Assembly: GCA_030041225.1 (NCBI GenBank) | Contig: JASHOG010000135.1 | Location: forward strand, 22,287-86,286 | Source: Vulcanimicrobiota bacterium | GTDB lineage: Bacteria; Vulcanimicrobiota; Vulcanimicrobiia; Vulcanimicrobiales; Vulcanimicrobiaceae | Direction: 5' to 3' | Length of the DNA stretch: 64,000 nt | In this document: piece by piece, positions 42,549-50,637 of the stretch | Layout: the number at the start of each line of letters is the position of its first letter | Position numbering within the stretch: the first letter of the stretch is position 1 | Notes under the pieces: generated by a model | The model's database searches: none | What the model saw: the letters and a program-made list of their open reading frames with translations, nothing else | What the model was told of the DNA's origin: nothing | Made by a program: the position numbers and the translations under genes

Positions 42549-43741
42549 TGCGCCAATCATTTTCTTGCACCCTAGGCGGAGTACTCATAGCCGGTGTTGC
42601 GGCAGCATTGCTCGTGTTGACCGGGCCGAAACCTCAGTACACGGCCGACGGATACGACTATGCGATCATGATGCTCATGGATCGCGGCATGCCGTACGCA
42701 AAAGCGGAAGAAGATGCAAGCTCCTTCTACGCAACACAGCCGCTTGCGAGCATGCGAGAGATGTTCCGTGCTCGGATCGGCCATAGGCCCGAGTACTGGT
42801 CGCTCTTCTCCGTACGCCGCGTCTATCCGTGGGTTGCCTCGTTGCTCTATCCGTACCGCGGCTTCCGGGCGCTCATCGACGTGTCGCGCCTGGCGTACAT
42901 TGCCACCGCGATGATCACCGTTGTGCTCGCGCTGCGTTTCGCGCCGCTGCCGTACGGGGTGCTGCTTGCGATCGTGGTCTCGCTCTTCCCACCGTGGCGT
43001 CACCTCGCATCGGAGGCACTGACCGACGCGCTCGCTGTTTCTTTGACCGGCGCGACGCTCTTGACGGCTTCCGCGTGCATGGCCCGCCGTACCCTCTTGC
43101 CTTTCGCGCTCTTCGCCGGCCTCTGCGGCCTGTTGACGTTTACCCGCCCGATCACGTACATCGTGCTCGGAGCGGGAATGATCGCAGGGATCGCCGCTCC
43201 ACGCCGCGGGGACCGGTCGAGGCTGACGACGGCGGCGTTACTCACCGGCGTCGCGGCTCTCTGGGCCGTTGCGATCGAGGTCGCGCTCGCCCGGGCACAA
43301 GCTCCCAGCTTCCGCTGGATTGTCGCAGATACGTACGCGCATTTTGTCCAGGCGGGCCATGCGCCCGCGGGCGAGTCGCTGCGCGCGTTCTTCCTCCATG
43401 AGGAGTTCACCATCGCGGGGCTCGCACTTGTGAGGGGAGCGCTTTCCGTGCTTCCAGTCCTCGCGATCGCCGGAATGGTCGTCCGCCGCAACGACCCGGC
43501 GATGCCTCTCCTAGCGGGAGCGTGTGGAGCGAGCTGGCTCGGTGCCATTCTCGACCCGTCACACCTCGACGTCGTGCGTTGCGTGGTGATGCCCGTAGCA
43601 CCGGCAATGGCGGCGTTCGCCGCGGCGGCCCTTCATGAGATCGTGACTAGGGTCCCGGTTCCGTTGGGACCCCCGTCCTTCGCGCTACGGTATTTCCTCC
43701 CTCGACGTGTACCGGTACGTAATCATACCGTAAAGGAGTAA
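42545..43741 (+). CDS. Multi-pass membrane protein, possible GT-C glycosyltransferase
   Basis: A 398-residue protein with about nine or ten membrane helices. After the first helix comes an extracytoplasmic loop of ~80 residues with TADGYDYAIMM, the place where GT-C enzymes have an acidic catalytic residue. Position inside a sugar locus supports a lipid-linked sugar transferase. No clear ArnT/PMT motif is seen. The ATG overlaps the deacetylase stop (ATGA). Confidence 0.55.
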   Translation: MMRQSFSCTLGGVLIAGVAAALLVLTGPKPQYTADGYDYAIMMLMDRGMPYAKAEEDASSFYATQPLASMREMFRARIGHRPEYWSLFSVRRVYPWVASLLYPYRGFRALIDVSRLAYIATAMITVVLALRFAPLPYGVLLAIVVSLFPPWRHLASEALTDALAVSLTGATLLTASACMARRTLLPFALFAGLCGLLTFTRPITYIVLGAGMIAGIAAPRRGDRSRLTTAALLTGVAALWAVAIEVALARAQAPSFRWIVADTYAHFVQAGHAPAGESLRAFFLHEEFTIAGLALVRGALSVLPVLAIAGMVVRRNDPAMPLLAGACGASWLGAILDPSHLDVVRCVVMPVAPAMAAFAAAALHEIVTRVPVPLGPPSFALRYFLPRRVPVRNHTVKE

Positions 43742-43743
43742 TC

Positions 43744-44703
43744 ATGGCGACCACTATCTCGCGCTCCCTGGTTCGTGCAGCATCGGCCTTCGTGGCCTTC
43801 GCCTACCTTTTCACGCTGCTCGGCACGAGCGCGCAAGCGCAGCATATCCTTCCAGTGCTCGGCACAGCACCACTGCTTGGGAGGATGAGCAGCACGGCCG
43901 ATCTCCAGGAACGCGTCACGCAACGTCGCGCGATGTTCGAAACTGCTGCCGAAGACCTCGGCTTGACCGACGCTGAAACGAGCGAGCTCGTGCAGCGCAT
44001 CATGTCGGGACAGGTTCGCTGGGTGCACGTGCCTCGCCACCTCGACGCCATGACATGGGCGTGGGATGGAAGCGTCTATATGTATCACGACGTCATCATC
44101 CCTGACGACCAGTTCGGTTGGGAAATCGACCTTCGAGAAGGCTCGAATATCCATGCGCTGTACATCCCGGCAGCGTGCGGAAATCTCTCGCTCGTCGAGC
44201 GCGCGGTGCAGGTCTCGTACGTTCCACCCGCTCCGCCGCCCGTTCAGCCTGCGCCGCCCTCTTGCCCGGTCGGGATGGTCGGCAATCCTCCGAACTGTTA
44301 CACGCCGCAGTGCCCGAACGGGATGGTGGGATCTCCGCCGAACTGTGCAACACCGCAGTGCCCCGTCGGCATGACGGGAACGCCGCCGAACTGCTACGCT
44401 CCGCAGTGCCCCGCCGGCACGATGGGAAGTCCGCCGAACTGCTGTCAGATGCCCCAGATGAACAACGGCGCACCGGCAAATGCGCCGGTACAGCCGGGCG
44501 TAGCAATGTGTGCGACGCCGCCGCCTTCGATCACGACCGTCGTCGTGAGGCAGCAGGTGAACACCGGAGTTGCGTGGTGGCTTCTGCCGCTGACGTTCAT
44601 CGGATTCTTCATCGGCGGCCACTACCACTATGAACCGCCGCCTGCCCCTCCGCCGCCGGTGAAGTGCCCACCGAACTCGGCGCCGATGCCGGAGCCGTCC
44701 TAA
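43744..44703 (+). CDS. Exported Pro/Cys-rich repeat protein with C-terminal membrane segment
   Basis: A 319-residue protein with a good AAGGAG ribosome-binding site and a signal peptide (residues ~1-35). Residues ~40-165 form one domain (DAMTWAWDGSVYMYHDV). Then four copies of a 16-17-residue unit C-P-x-G-M-x-G-x-P-P-N-C follow (DNA 44263-44457), then a membrane helix (WWLLPLTFIGFFIGG) and a Pro-rich tail. The repeats would be disulfide-bonded outside. It has its own ribosome-binding site, unlike its overlapping neighbours. The function is unknown. Confidence 0.65.
   Translation: MATTISRSLVRAASAFVAFAYLFTLLGTSAQAQHILPVLGTAPLLGRMSSTADLQERVTQRRAMFETAAEDLGLTDAETSELVQRIMSGQVRWVHVPRHLDAMTWAWDGSVYMYHDVIIPDDQFGWEIDLREGSNIHALYIPAACGNLSLVERAVQVSYVPPAPPPVQPAPPSCPVGMVGNPPNCYTPQCPNGMVGSPPNCATPQCPVGMTGTPPNCYAPQCPAGTMGSPPNCCQMPQMNNGAPANAPVQPGVAMCATPPPSITTVVVRQQVNTGVAWWLLPLTFIGFFIGGHYHYEPPPAPPPPVKCPPNSAPMPEPS
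44263..44457 (+). repeat. Four tandem 48-bp units (last one 51 bp)
   Basis: Units begin at 44263, 44311, 44359 and 44407. Each codes for C-P-x-G-M/T-x-G-x-P-P-N-C plus a four-residue spacer ending in P-Q. Copy number change would keep the frame. Confidence 0.8.
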
Positions 44704-44704
44704 G

Positions 44705-45172
44705 CTACGAGGTTCCGGTCAGAAGTGAGGTTGCAGGGTGGTGTTGCACACTACTCTGCAACACATCTCCGCAGATCGAGCAACTACGCTCGAGGCGGCC
44801 GGCGATGATCTGCAATCCGACATGCGTACGACACGCACCGTGTCCGTTCGGACAGATGAAGCTTGCGCGGCGACGGCAAGGGTGAAGCGCATCGTACGCG
44901 GCGGCGCACTCGCCGGGCCGCTGGTCGTTAGATTCAGCGTGAGGCGCGAATCGCACCCGTAGATCACGCATGTTGATGACGTCGTTGACGCGTCCTTCTT
45001 TCATGCACACGCGGCAACGGCGATCCGTGCGACGGCGGCCTGTCGTCTTGACCGCATGGTTCGGACAGAGCGCGTGCAGCTCGGTGCAGGCAAACGTAGC
45101 CGGTTGGGCGCAGGTTTCACCCCGAGCATTGATAGCGCAACATGTGAGAGCGTCGATGGAATTCTCCGCCAC
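44705..45172 (-). CDS. Protein with two identically spaced zinc-binding modules
   Basis: A 155-residue cytoplasmic protein from a GTG start, directly behind a TACAAT box. Residues 21-56 and 99-134 both follow C-x7-C-x6-C-x2-H-x13-C-x2-C, with an extra Cys eight or nine residues earlier (Cys12, Cys89). Matching positions F27/F105 and R52/R129 show a duplication. The module is not a standard B-box, RING or zinc ribbon that I recognise. It is transcribed against the polysaccharide genes on both sides. Confidence 0.65.
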   Translation of the reverse strand: MAENSIDALTCCAINARGETCAQPATFACTELHALCPNHAVKTTGRRRTDRRCRVCMKEGRVNDVINMRDLRVRFAPHAESNDQRPGECAAAYDALHPCRRRASFICPNGHGACRTHVGLQIIAGRLERSCSICGDVLQSSVQHHPATSLLTGTS

Positions 45173-45178
45173 GACGCT

Positions 45179-45184
45179 ATTGTA
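45179..45184 (-). promoter_or_regulatory. -10 box six bases before the GTG of the zinc-module gene
   Basis: TACAAT on the minus strand, six bases, then GTG 45172. It is another example of the leaderless-type arrangement. Confidence 0.45.
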
Positions 45185-45340
45185 ACGTCTGTTCCCCTCA
45201 TTTGAGCGGGTTCGAAGCGAACTTAACTCAAACTTGACTGCTTGAGTATCGCAGAGCGTTCCTTAGGCCGCCCTGGTCCGCTCGGCAGGGTGCGCCGGGT
45301 CAAAGGTCATGGTTTCGATAGGGTAGAGTAGGCCGCCGGT

Positions 45341-46792
45341 ATGAGTCTGCGCGACTCTCGGGCACGCATACTGCCCTCCAATACTATGGGGGAGATGAAC
45401 GCTTCGCTCGCGCGGCCGCGGATTCTGGCAACCGACGTCGATCATATCGCCGCACCGGCTGCAGCACCACGGCTCTATCAGCGGGCCTGGCGCAACGGTG
45501 TCGTGCTCGGCGATATCGCGGCACTCGGCGTCTCGTTCGGAGCTGCCGTTGTGCTGCTCTGGAGGTTCACGCACATGCGCCCGAGCTTGGGGGCGTGTGC
45601 GGTGGCCGGCATGCTGATCCTCGTCGCCTTCGCGGCGCACGGCCTGCACGAGCGCAGTTACGCAGTTCTGCGCCGCGATGAGTTCTACTACGCGATGGCG
45701 GTAACGCTCATCGCCGGAATCGTCATCGTTCCGGCCTTCTTTGCTTTGGATCTTTCCTGGCCCAGCCGGCTCGCGGTCGCCGTCGGCGTACTCTTCGCCG
45801 GCGTTCTCATCGGAGCCGTGCGGTACATCATTCGCAGAAGCCTCGGTGACGGCCACCTCTTCGTCGCGCCGCGTAGCATCGTTGTCGGTAGCAACGGCGA
45901 GGCGCACGCCACGGCAGCTTGGATCGAGCGTGACCCGCGAGCGCGCGCCAGTGTCGTCGCCCCACCCAGGGAAGAGGATGCCGAGAGGTGGCTCTCGGCG
46001 CTCTATTGCGACGCTGCGCCGACGCATATCGTCATCGCGGAATCCATTTCCGGCATTCGGCTGAGCGAGCTTACGCGCGCGGCAGCCCGCCGCGGCATCG
46101 TCCTTGCGATCGCGGGCGAAGGCTACGCACACGTACCCTCGGTACGCGGCTTCGTTCTCGGGAGCTCGACGCTCGTTGAGCTTGGTCTACCCCGTGCCGG
46201 GTCGCCATGGGCGTGCGCCGCTAAGCGACTCTTCGACATCGTCGTTGCGACGCTCGCACTGTTGATCGCGGCACCGGTCCTCGCGCTTGCGACGTTAGGA
46301 ATTCTTCTCGAGGATGGCGCCCCAGTGCTCTATACGCAGCCGCGAGTCGGTCGTGACGGGAGTATCTTTCACATCTTCAAGCTGCGCTCGATGCGCGTTG
46401 ATGCGGAGACGCGGACCGGACCCGTTTGGGCGGTACACGGTGATGCGCGCGTCACGCGCGTTGGGCGATTCCTGCGGCGCAGCTCCATCGACGAGCTTCC
46501 GCAGCTGGTCAATGTCCTGCGCGGCGAGATGTCGATTGTCGGGCCGCGGCCTGAACGCCCGCTCTTCGTGCAGCGCTTCTCCGAAGCTCACCCCGAATAT
46601 CAGGAACGCCTGGCGGTTCCTCCGGGCCTCACGGCGTGCTCGCACCTGTACATGTCGCGGAATATCGCGAGCGACGCCGTTGCCGAACGCCTCGACTACG
46701 ATCTCTTCTACATTCGTCACTGGTCGCTCGCGATGGACATCGCACTTCTCCTGAAGACGGCCGCCGAAGTCGTCTTCCATCGAGCGGCGTGA
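45341..46792 (+). CDS. Polyprenyl-phosphate sugar-1-phosphate transferase
   Basis: A 483-residue initiating phosphoglycosyl transferase. Four N-terminal membrane helices and a CoA-binding-like middle domain precede a re-entrant helix (LFDIVVATLALLIAAPVLAL) and the catalytic domain with FKLRSM, SSIDELPQLVNVL (Asp-Glu dyad) and SIVGPRPE. It puts the first sugar phosphate on undecaprenyl phosphate. The start could also be ATG 45386 or 45395 (GGGGAG abuts the latter). A ten-base gap leads to the next gene. Confidence 0.93.
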   Translation: MSLRDSRARILPSNTMGEMNASLARPRILATDVDHIAAPAAAPRLYQRAWRNGVVLGDIAALGVSFGAAVVLLWRFTHMRPSLGACAVAGMLILVAFAAHGLHERSYAVLRRDEFYYAMAVTLIAGIVIVPAFFALDLSWPSRLAVAVGVLFAGVLIGAVRYIIRRSLGDGHLFVAPRSIVVGSNGEAHATAAWIERDPRARASVVAPPREEDAERWLSALYCDAAPTHIVIAESISGIRLSELTRAAARRGIVLAIAGEGYAHVPSVRGFVLGSSTLVELGLPRAGSPWACAAKRLFDIVVATLALLIAAPVLALATLGILLEDGAPVLYTQPRVGRDGSIFHIFKLRSMRVDAETRTGPVWAVHGDARVTRVGRFLRRSSIDELPQLVNVLRGEMSIVGPRPERPLFVQRFSEAHPEYQERLAVPPGLTACSHLYMSRNIASDAVAERLDYDLFYIRHWSLAMDIALLLKTAAEVVFHRAA

Positions 46793-46802
46793 AGGCTCCG
46801 CC

Positions 46803-47993
46803 GTGAAAGTCGCGCTCATTTCATCGCGTTTCCCCTACGCAAACAACGAGCCGTTCCTCGGCGCTGAAATAGCGGCGCTCGCGCCGCACATCGAGCGGCT
46901 CACCGTTGCACCGTTGCGGCCGAGCGGGAAACCGCTTCACGACACGGCCGGAGCGGTGCCGATCGTTCAGTGGCCGTGGACCTTCTCAACATTGCGACTC
47001 GCCTGTTCGGCATTGCGTCGCGCTCCGCGAGAGAGCATCGGTGCTCTCAGCGAGATCCTCCGCGGGAGCGGCGGCCTCTACGTGAAGCTCAAGAACCTCG
47101 TCGTCTATCCGCGAGCACTCGCCCTCGCGGAACGCTTCCGGCAGGAGGGCGTCGAGCACGTCCATGCCTATTGGCTTTCGACGCCGGCAACCGCAGCGAT
47201 GATCGTCGCACGCGTCAACGCGATCTCCTGGAGCTCGACCGCGCACCGGTGGGACGTCTTCGAGAGAAACATGATTCCCGAGAAGGCAGCTTCTGCACGT
47301 TTTATTCGAACGATCTCCGAGCGCGCACGGACCGAGATCATGCGCATCGCGCCGAGCCGGCGGAAGAAGATCATCGTCGTTCGCCTAGGCACCGCGATCC
47401 TGCAGTCCGCAGCTCCGCCACGGGGCGCGCGCAGCGGGCTCAGCCTGCTTTGCGCGGCCGCTCTTCGTCCGGTGAAAGGGCACGCGGACCTTTGTGAGGC
47501 CTTCGCGGTGGCCCACGCCGCCGACCCCTCGCTGCGCCTAACGCTGTGTGGGGAGGGGGCGCTCGAAGCCGAGATTCGTGCGCGTATCGAAGCGCTACCG
47601 TGCCGCGACGCGATACATTTCCGCGGCTATGTCGCGCACGATCGTCTTCTCTCCGAGCTCGCCTCCGGTAGATATGACGCCGTTGTGCTCGCAAGTCGCG
47701 ACGACGGCGTACGCGAGATGGAGGGCGTACCGTCGATCTTGATCGAGGCCTCCAGCTTGAATGTTGCATGCATCGCCACGCGCTCCGGCGCGGTCGGTGA
47801 GCTCCTTGACGACCGCAGCGCGTTCCTTGTGCCGCCTCAGCAACCCGCGCTGCTCGCCGATGCCATACTGAACGCTCGAGATCCACAGCAGCGCCGTACA
47901 CGCGTCGCGCTCGCCGCAAAGCGCGCGCGAGAGCTGCACGACCCTTATCGAACGGCGGAGCAGATCGCCGCGCTGCTCGCGGAGTCGGCATGA
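46803..47993 (+). CDS. Family 4 glycosyltransferase
   Basis: A 396-residue GT-B enzyme. The N-terminal half has the motif SRFPYANNEPFLGAEI (acceptor side) and H-A-Y-W; the C-terminal half has AALRPVKGHADL, L-C-G-E-G, and the donor-site E-x7-E (EGVPSILIEASS). It adds a sugar from a nucleotide donor to the lipid-linked unit. The start is GTG 46803, ten bases after the phosphoglycosyl transferase; it overlaps the next gene by four bases. Confidence 0.9.
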   Translation: MKVALISSRFPYANNEPFLGAEIAALAPHIERLTVAPLRPSGKPLHDTAGAVPIVQWPWTFSTLRLACSALRRAPRESIGALSEILRGSGGLYVKLKNLVVYPRALALAERFRQEGVEHVHAYWLSTPATAAMIVARVNAISWSSTAHRWDVFERNMIPEKAASARFIRTISERARTEIMRIAPSRRKKIIVVRLGTAILQSAAPPRGARSGLSLLCAAALRPVKGHADLCEAFAVAHAADPSLRLTLCGEGALEAEIRARIEALPCRDAIHFRGYVAHDRLLSELASGRYDAVVLASRDDGVREMEGVPSILIEASSLNVACIATRSGAVGELLDDRSAFLVPPQQPALLADAILNARDPQQRRTRVALAAKRARELHDPYRTAEQIAALLAESA

Positions 47994-49261
47994 AGATCAC
48001 CGTCGCCGGACTCGGGCGCGTCGGCCTGCCGACGGCCGCCATCCTTGCGGAGAGCGGGCACGACGTCGTCGGATACGACGTCAACAAACGCCTCGTCGCC
48101 GACCTCTCCTCGGGGCGCACAGGTACCGCGGAGCAGCAGGTTCGCGATCTCGCACGACGGGCGCTCGCCAGCGGCCGACTGCACCCGTCGTCGATGCCTT
48201 TCCCGGCCGACGCGTTTCTCGTTTGCGTGCCGACGCTGACGGCGGGAGAGCAGATGGACGTGCGCGCTCTCGAACACGCCTTTACGACGATCGCGCCGCT
48301 CGTGCAGGATGGTAACATCGTCATTCTCGAGTCGACGGTGCGACCGGGGACGACGCTCGCTCTCGCGGAGCGCGCCTTCGGTGCACTCGGGCGCGATCTC
48401 GACGCGATCCATCTGGCCTACTGCCCGGAGCGGCTCCTCCTCGGAAACGTCGTGGACGAGCTCGTCTGGAACGATCGCATCGTCGGAGGCCGGCGTACCA
48501 TCGACGCCGAGACGGCACGCGCGATCTATGTGTCGTTTGTGCGCGGTGACGTCGTCTTGACTGACTTGACAACGGCCGAGACCGTGAAGCTCGCCGAGAA
48601 CGCCTACCGTGACGTCAACATCGCCTTCGCAAACGAGCTCGCGGTCCTGGGGCAGTCATTGGGTATCGACATTTGGGAAGCGATCGCGCTGGCGAATCGC
48701 CATCCGCGCGTGAACATACTCTCGCCCGGACCCGGCGTTGGTGGAGCCGTGCCGGCGGCAGCGCGCTTGCTCGCAAGCGCAAGTTCCGCGCCGAGCAAAC
48801 TCCTCGAGACGGCGCGCCGTGTCAACGACGCGGCGCCGAGACGCGTCGCCGAGATGGTACAAGCTATCGCTCCGCTCGGTGCGCGTAAGATCATTCTTTT
48901 GGGTGCGGCATACAAGGCCGACGTCGACGACGTCCGCTCGACACCCGCACGCGTGCTCGAAAAGCTCCTTACACAGAGCGGTTTTGACGTTGCGGTCTAT
49001 GACCCGGTGGTCACGCACTACGAGGGAAATCTCGTCCGGGACCTCGACACGGAGGCGCGCGATGCAGACGTGCTCGTCTTGGTGACCGATCACGCGGCGA
49101 TTCGCGCCATCGACCCCACTCGAATCGGCGAGCTCGTGCGCTCTCGATGCATCGTCGACACCCGCAACGCGTTGGACCTCAGCGCCTGGCGCGATGCGGG
49201 ATTCGACGTACACGTTCTCGGGCGCGGCGACACCATCGCGCAAGAGGCGCTGCTTTCATGA
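47990..49261 (+). CDS. Nucleotide-sugar dehydrogenase homologue lacking the catalytic Cys
   Basis: A 423-residue protein of the UDP-GlcNAc/UDP-ManNAc dehydrogenase (WbpA/WecC) group. It has the NAD motif VAGLGRVGLPTAAIL, the conserved TAETVKLAENAYRDVNIAFANE and the C-terminal GAAYKADVDDVRSTPA. In the active-site loop, PGPGVGG is followed by A-V instead of the usual H-C (residues 253-254), and I-P-V-D-P is lost. The four-electron oxidation to a uronic acid needs that Cys, so this copy should not complete it. The rest is well kept, so it is not an obvious pseudogene. Confidence 0.88.
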   Translation: MKITVAGLGRVGLPTAAILAESGHDVVGYDVNKRLVADLSSGRTGTAEQQVRDLARRALASGRLHPSSMPFPADAFLVCVPTLTAGEQMDVRALEHAFTTIAPLVQDGNIVILESTVRPGTTLALAERAFGALGRDLDAIHLAYCPERLLLGNVVDELVWNDRIVGGRRTIDAETARAIYVSFVRGDVVLTDLTTAETVKLAENAYRDVNIAFANELAVLGQSLGIDIWEAIALANRHPRVNILSPGPGVGGAVPAAARLLASASSAPSKLLETARRVNDAAPRRVAEMVQAIAPLGARKIILLGAAYKADVDDVRSTPARVLEKLLTQSGFDVAVYDPVVTHYEGNLVRDLDTEARDADVLVLVTDHAAIRAIDPTRIGELVRSRCIVDTRNALDLSAWRDAGFDVHVLGRGDTIAQEALLS

Positions 49262-50637
49262 GACGCCTCGCCGTCCTTGTACCGGCTCGGCCTTCCGACC
49301 GGGTCGATCGCATCCTCGCGACATTGCGTGTTCGCGGCATCGATGCCGCTGCAATCGCAGCTCCGGCCGACGCCGAAAATCGTATCTGCCTGGACCTACG
49401 CGATGCCGCTGTGCGCGCACAATCACGTCCTCCGGCAAATGACGTGTGGAGCCTCGAGATAGGAGGGGAGCGCGGGGGCATACCGGCATTCACGGAGGCC
49501 ATCTCCGGCGCCTCGAGCGTCGAGGTTCGATTCGTCTGCGTGCGAGACGGAAGGAGCATGTTGCTTCGATTCGGGCGTTTCCCTTACGCCGCGACGCACG
49601 GGCGAACGATCGAGCGCATCCTGGAACAATGCACGGCGTGGATTCGAGAGGAGCTCTGCGGTGAGGAGTCTGCGGGTCAACCCGAATCGTACGAGCCGCG
49701 TGCAAGCCTAAAGCGTGTTGGGATCATTGATTGGTTGAAGTTCTACTCGCACGAGTCGATACGTCTGGTCCGGCATGCCGTGCGCTATCTCTTCGAAGAG
49801 GCGTGCTGGGACGTCGCCGTTGCGAACACCTCGGTGGAGGACTTCCTTACGAATCCGAGCCGGACGTGGCTCCATTGGATCGCCAAGGACCGGCGGGAGT
49901 TCCTCGCTGACCCTTTCCTCGTCTGTACCGAACCGAATCAGCCGCGCGTGCTCTGCGAGACTCGTGACGGAAGCCGAACGACGATCGTCTCGATTGACGT
50001 GGATGCTCCTCTCGGCGCGAGGCATGCGCTGCTCAGCGGCGAGCACAATGCATCGTACCCGTACGCCTTCGAAGTCAACGGCGAGACGTGGGTTGCCCCG
50101 GAACAGCATCGGAGCGAACGCCTCGACGTCTACCACGTGAACGGGTCGGTAACGAAGGTCGCGAGCTGGGATCTCGGCATCGCGGCCGTCGATCCGTCGA
50201 TCGTCGAGTACGACGGGCTTTGGTGGCTGTTCTGCACCGATCAGAACGACGGGCCGCACCACGCGCTTCGAGTCTACTGGTCCGAGAGTCCGCTAGGCCC
50301 CTGGCGGCCGCACGCGCGCAATCCCGCGAAGATCGACGTCGCCGGTGCGCGCCCGGCTGGGACGTTCTTCGTTCGTGACGGTGTCCTCTATCGCCCGGCC
50401 CAGGATTGCGCGGCTCGCTACGGATGCGCGGTTACGGTCCAACGTATCGACGTGCTGACGCCGCAGCGCTTCGAAGAGACATGCGTTGCCCGGATCGACG
50501 CGTCGATGCTGCGCCGCAGGGGCGCTGTCGGCGTGCATACGCTCTCACACGGGTCCGGATGGGTTGCGCTCGACGCGCAGTTCGTGCGGTTCTCGTTGCG
50601 CAAGCCCTTGCGCCTGTTACGGGAGCGCATCACATGA
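49258..50637 (+). CDS. Degenerate formyltransferase-like + GINT1-type beta-propeller protein
   Basis: A 459-residue protein. Residues ~1-165 resemble the end of formyltransferase-like domains (GGIPAFTEAISG..., LRFGRFPYAATHGRTIERIL) but lack a clear catalytic triad. Residues ~190-459 form a five-blade-type propeller (FLADPFLV, YPYAFEVNGETWVAPE, WDLGIAAVDPSIVEYDGLWWLF, GTFFVRDGVLYRPAQD) like the N-terminal domain of GINT1 transferases and GH43/GH32-like proteins. It probably transfers or trims a sugar in the locus. Its start overlaps the preceding stop. Confidence 0.6.
   Translation: MRRLAVLVPARPSDRVDRILATLRVRGIDAAAIAAPADAENRICLDLRDAAVRAQSRPPANDVWSLEIGGERGGIPAFTEAISGASSVEVRFVCVRDGRSMLLRFGRFPYAATHGRTIERILEQCTAWIREELCGEESAGQPESYEPRASLKRVGIIDWLKFYSHESIRLVRHAVRYLFEEACWDVAVANTSVEDFLTNPSRTWLHWIAKDRREFLADPFLVCTEPNQPRVLCETRDGSRTTIVSIDVDAPLGARHALLSGEHNASYPYAFEVNGETWVAPEQHRSERLDVYHVNGSVTKVASWDLGIAAVDPSIVEYDGLWWLFCTDQNDGPHHALRVYWSESPLGPWRPHARNPAKIDVAGARPAGTFFVRDGVLYRPAQDCAARYGCAVTVQRIDVLTPQRFEETCVARIDASMLRRRGAVGVHTLSHGSGWVALDAQFVRFSLRKPLRLLRERIT

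Noticed and set aside
43700..43740. Terminator hairpin before the Pro/Cys repeat gene
   Set aside because: Only a five-base stem (CGGTA/TACCG) without a T run; too weak to call.
47990..49261. Pseudogene or sequencing error as the reason for the missing Cys
   Set aside because: The frame is intact over 423 residues and the whole loop after GVGG differs, not a single base; the gene is still coupled on both sides.
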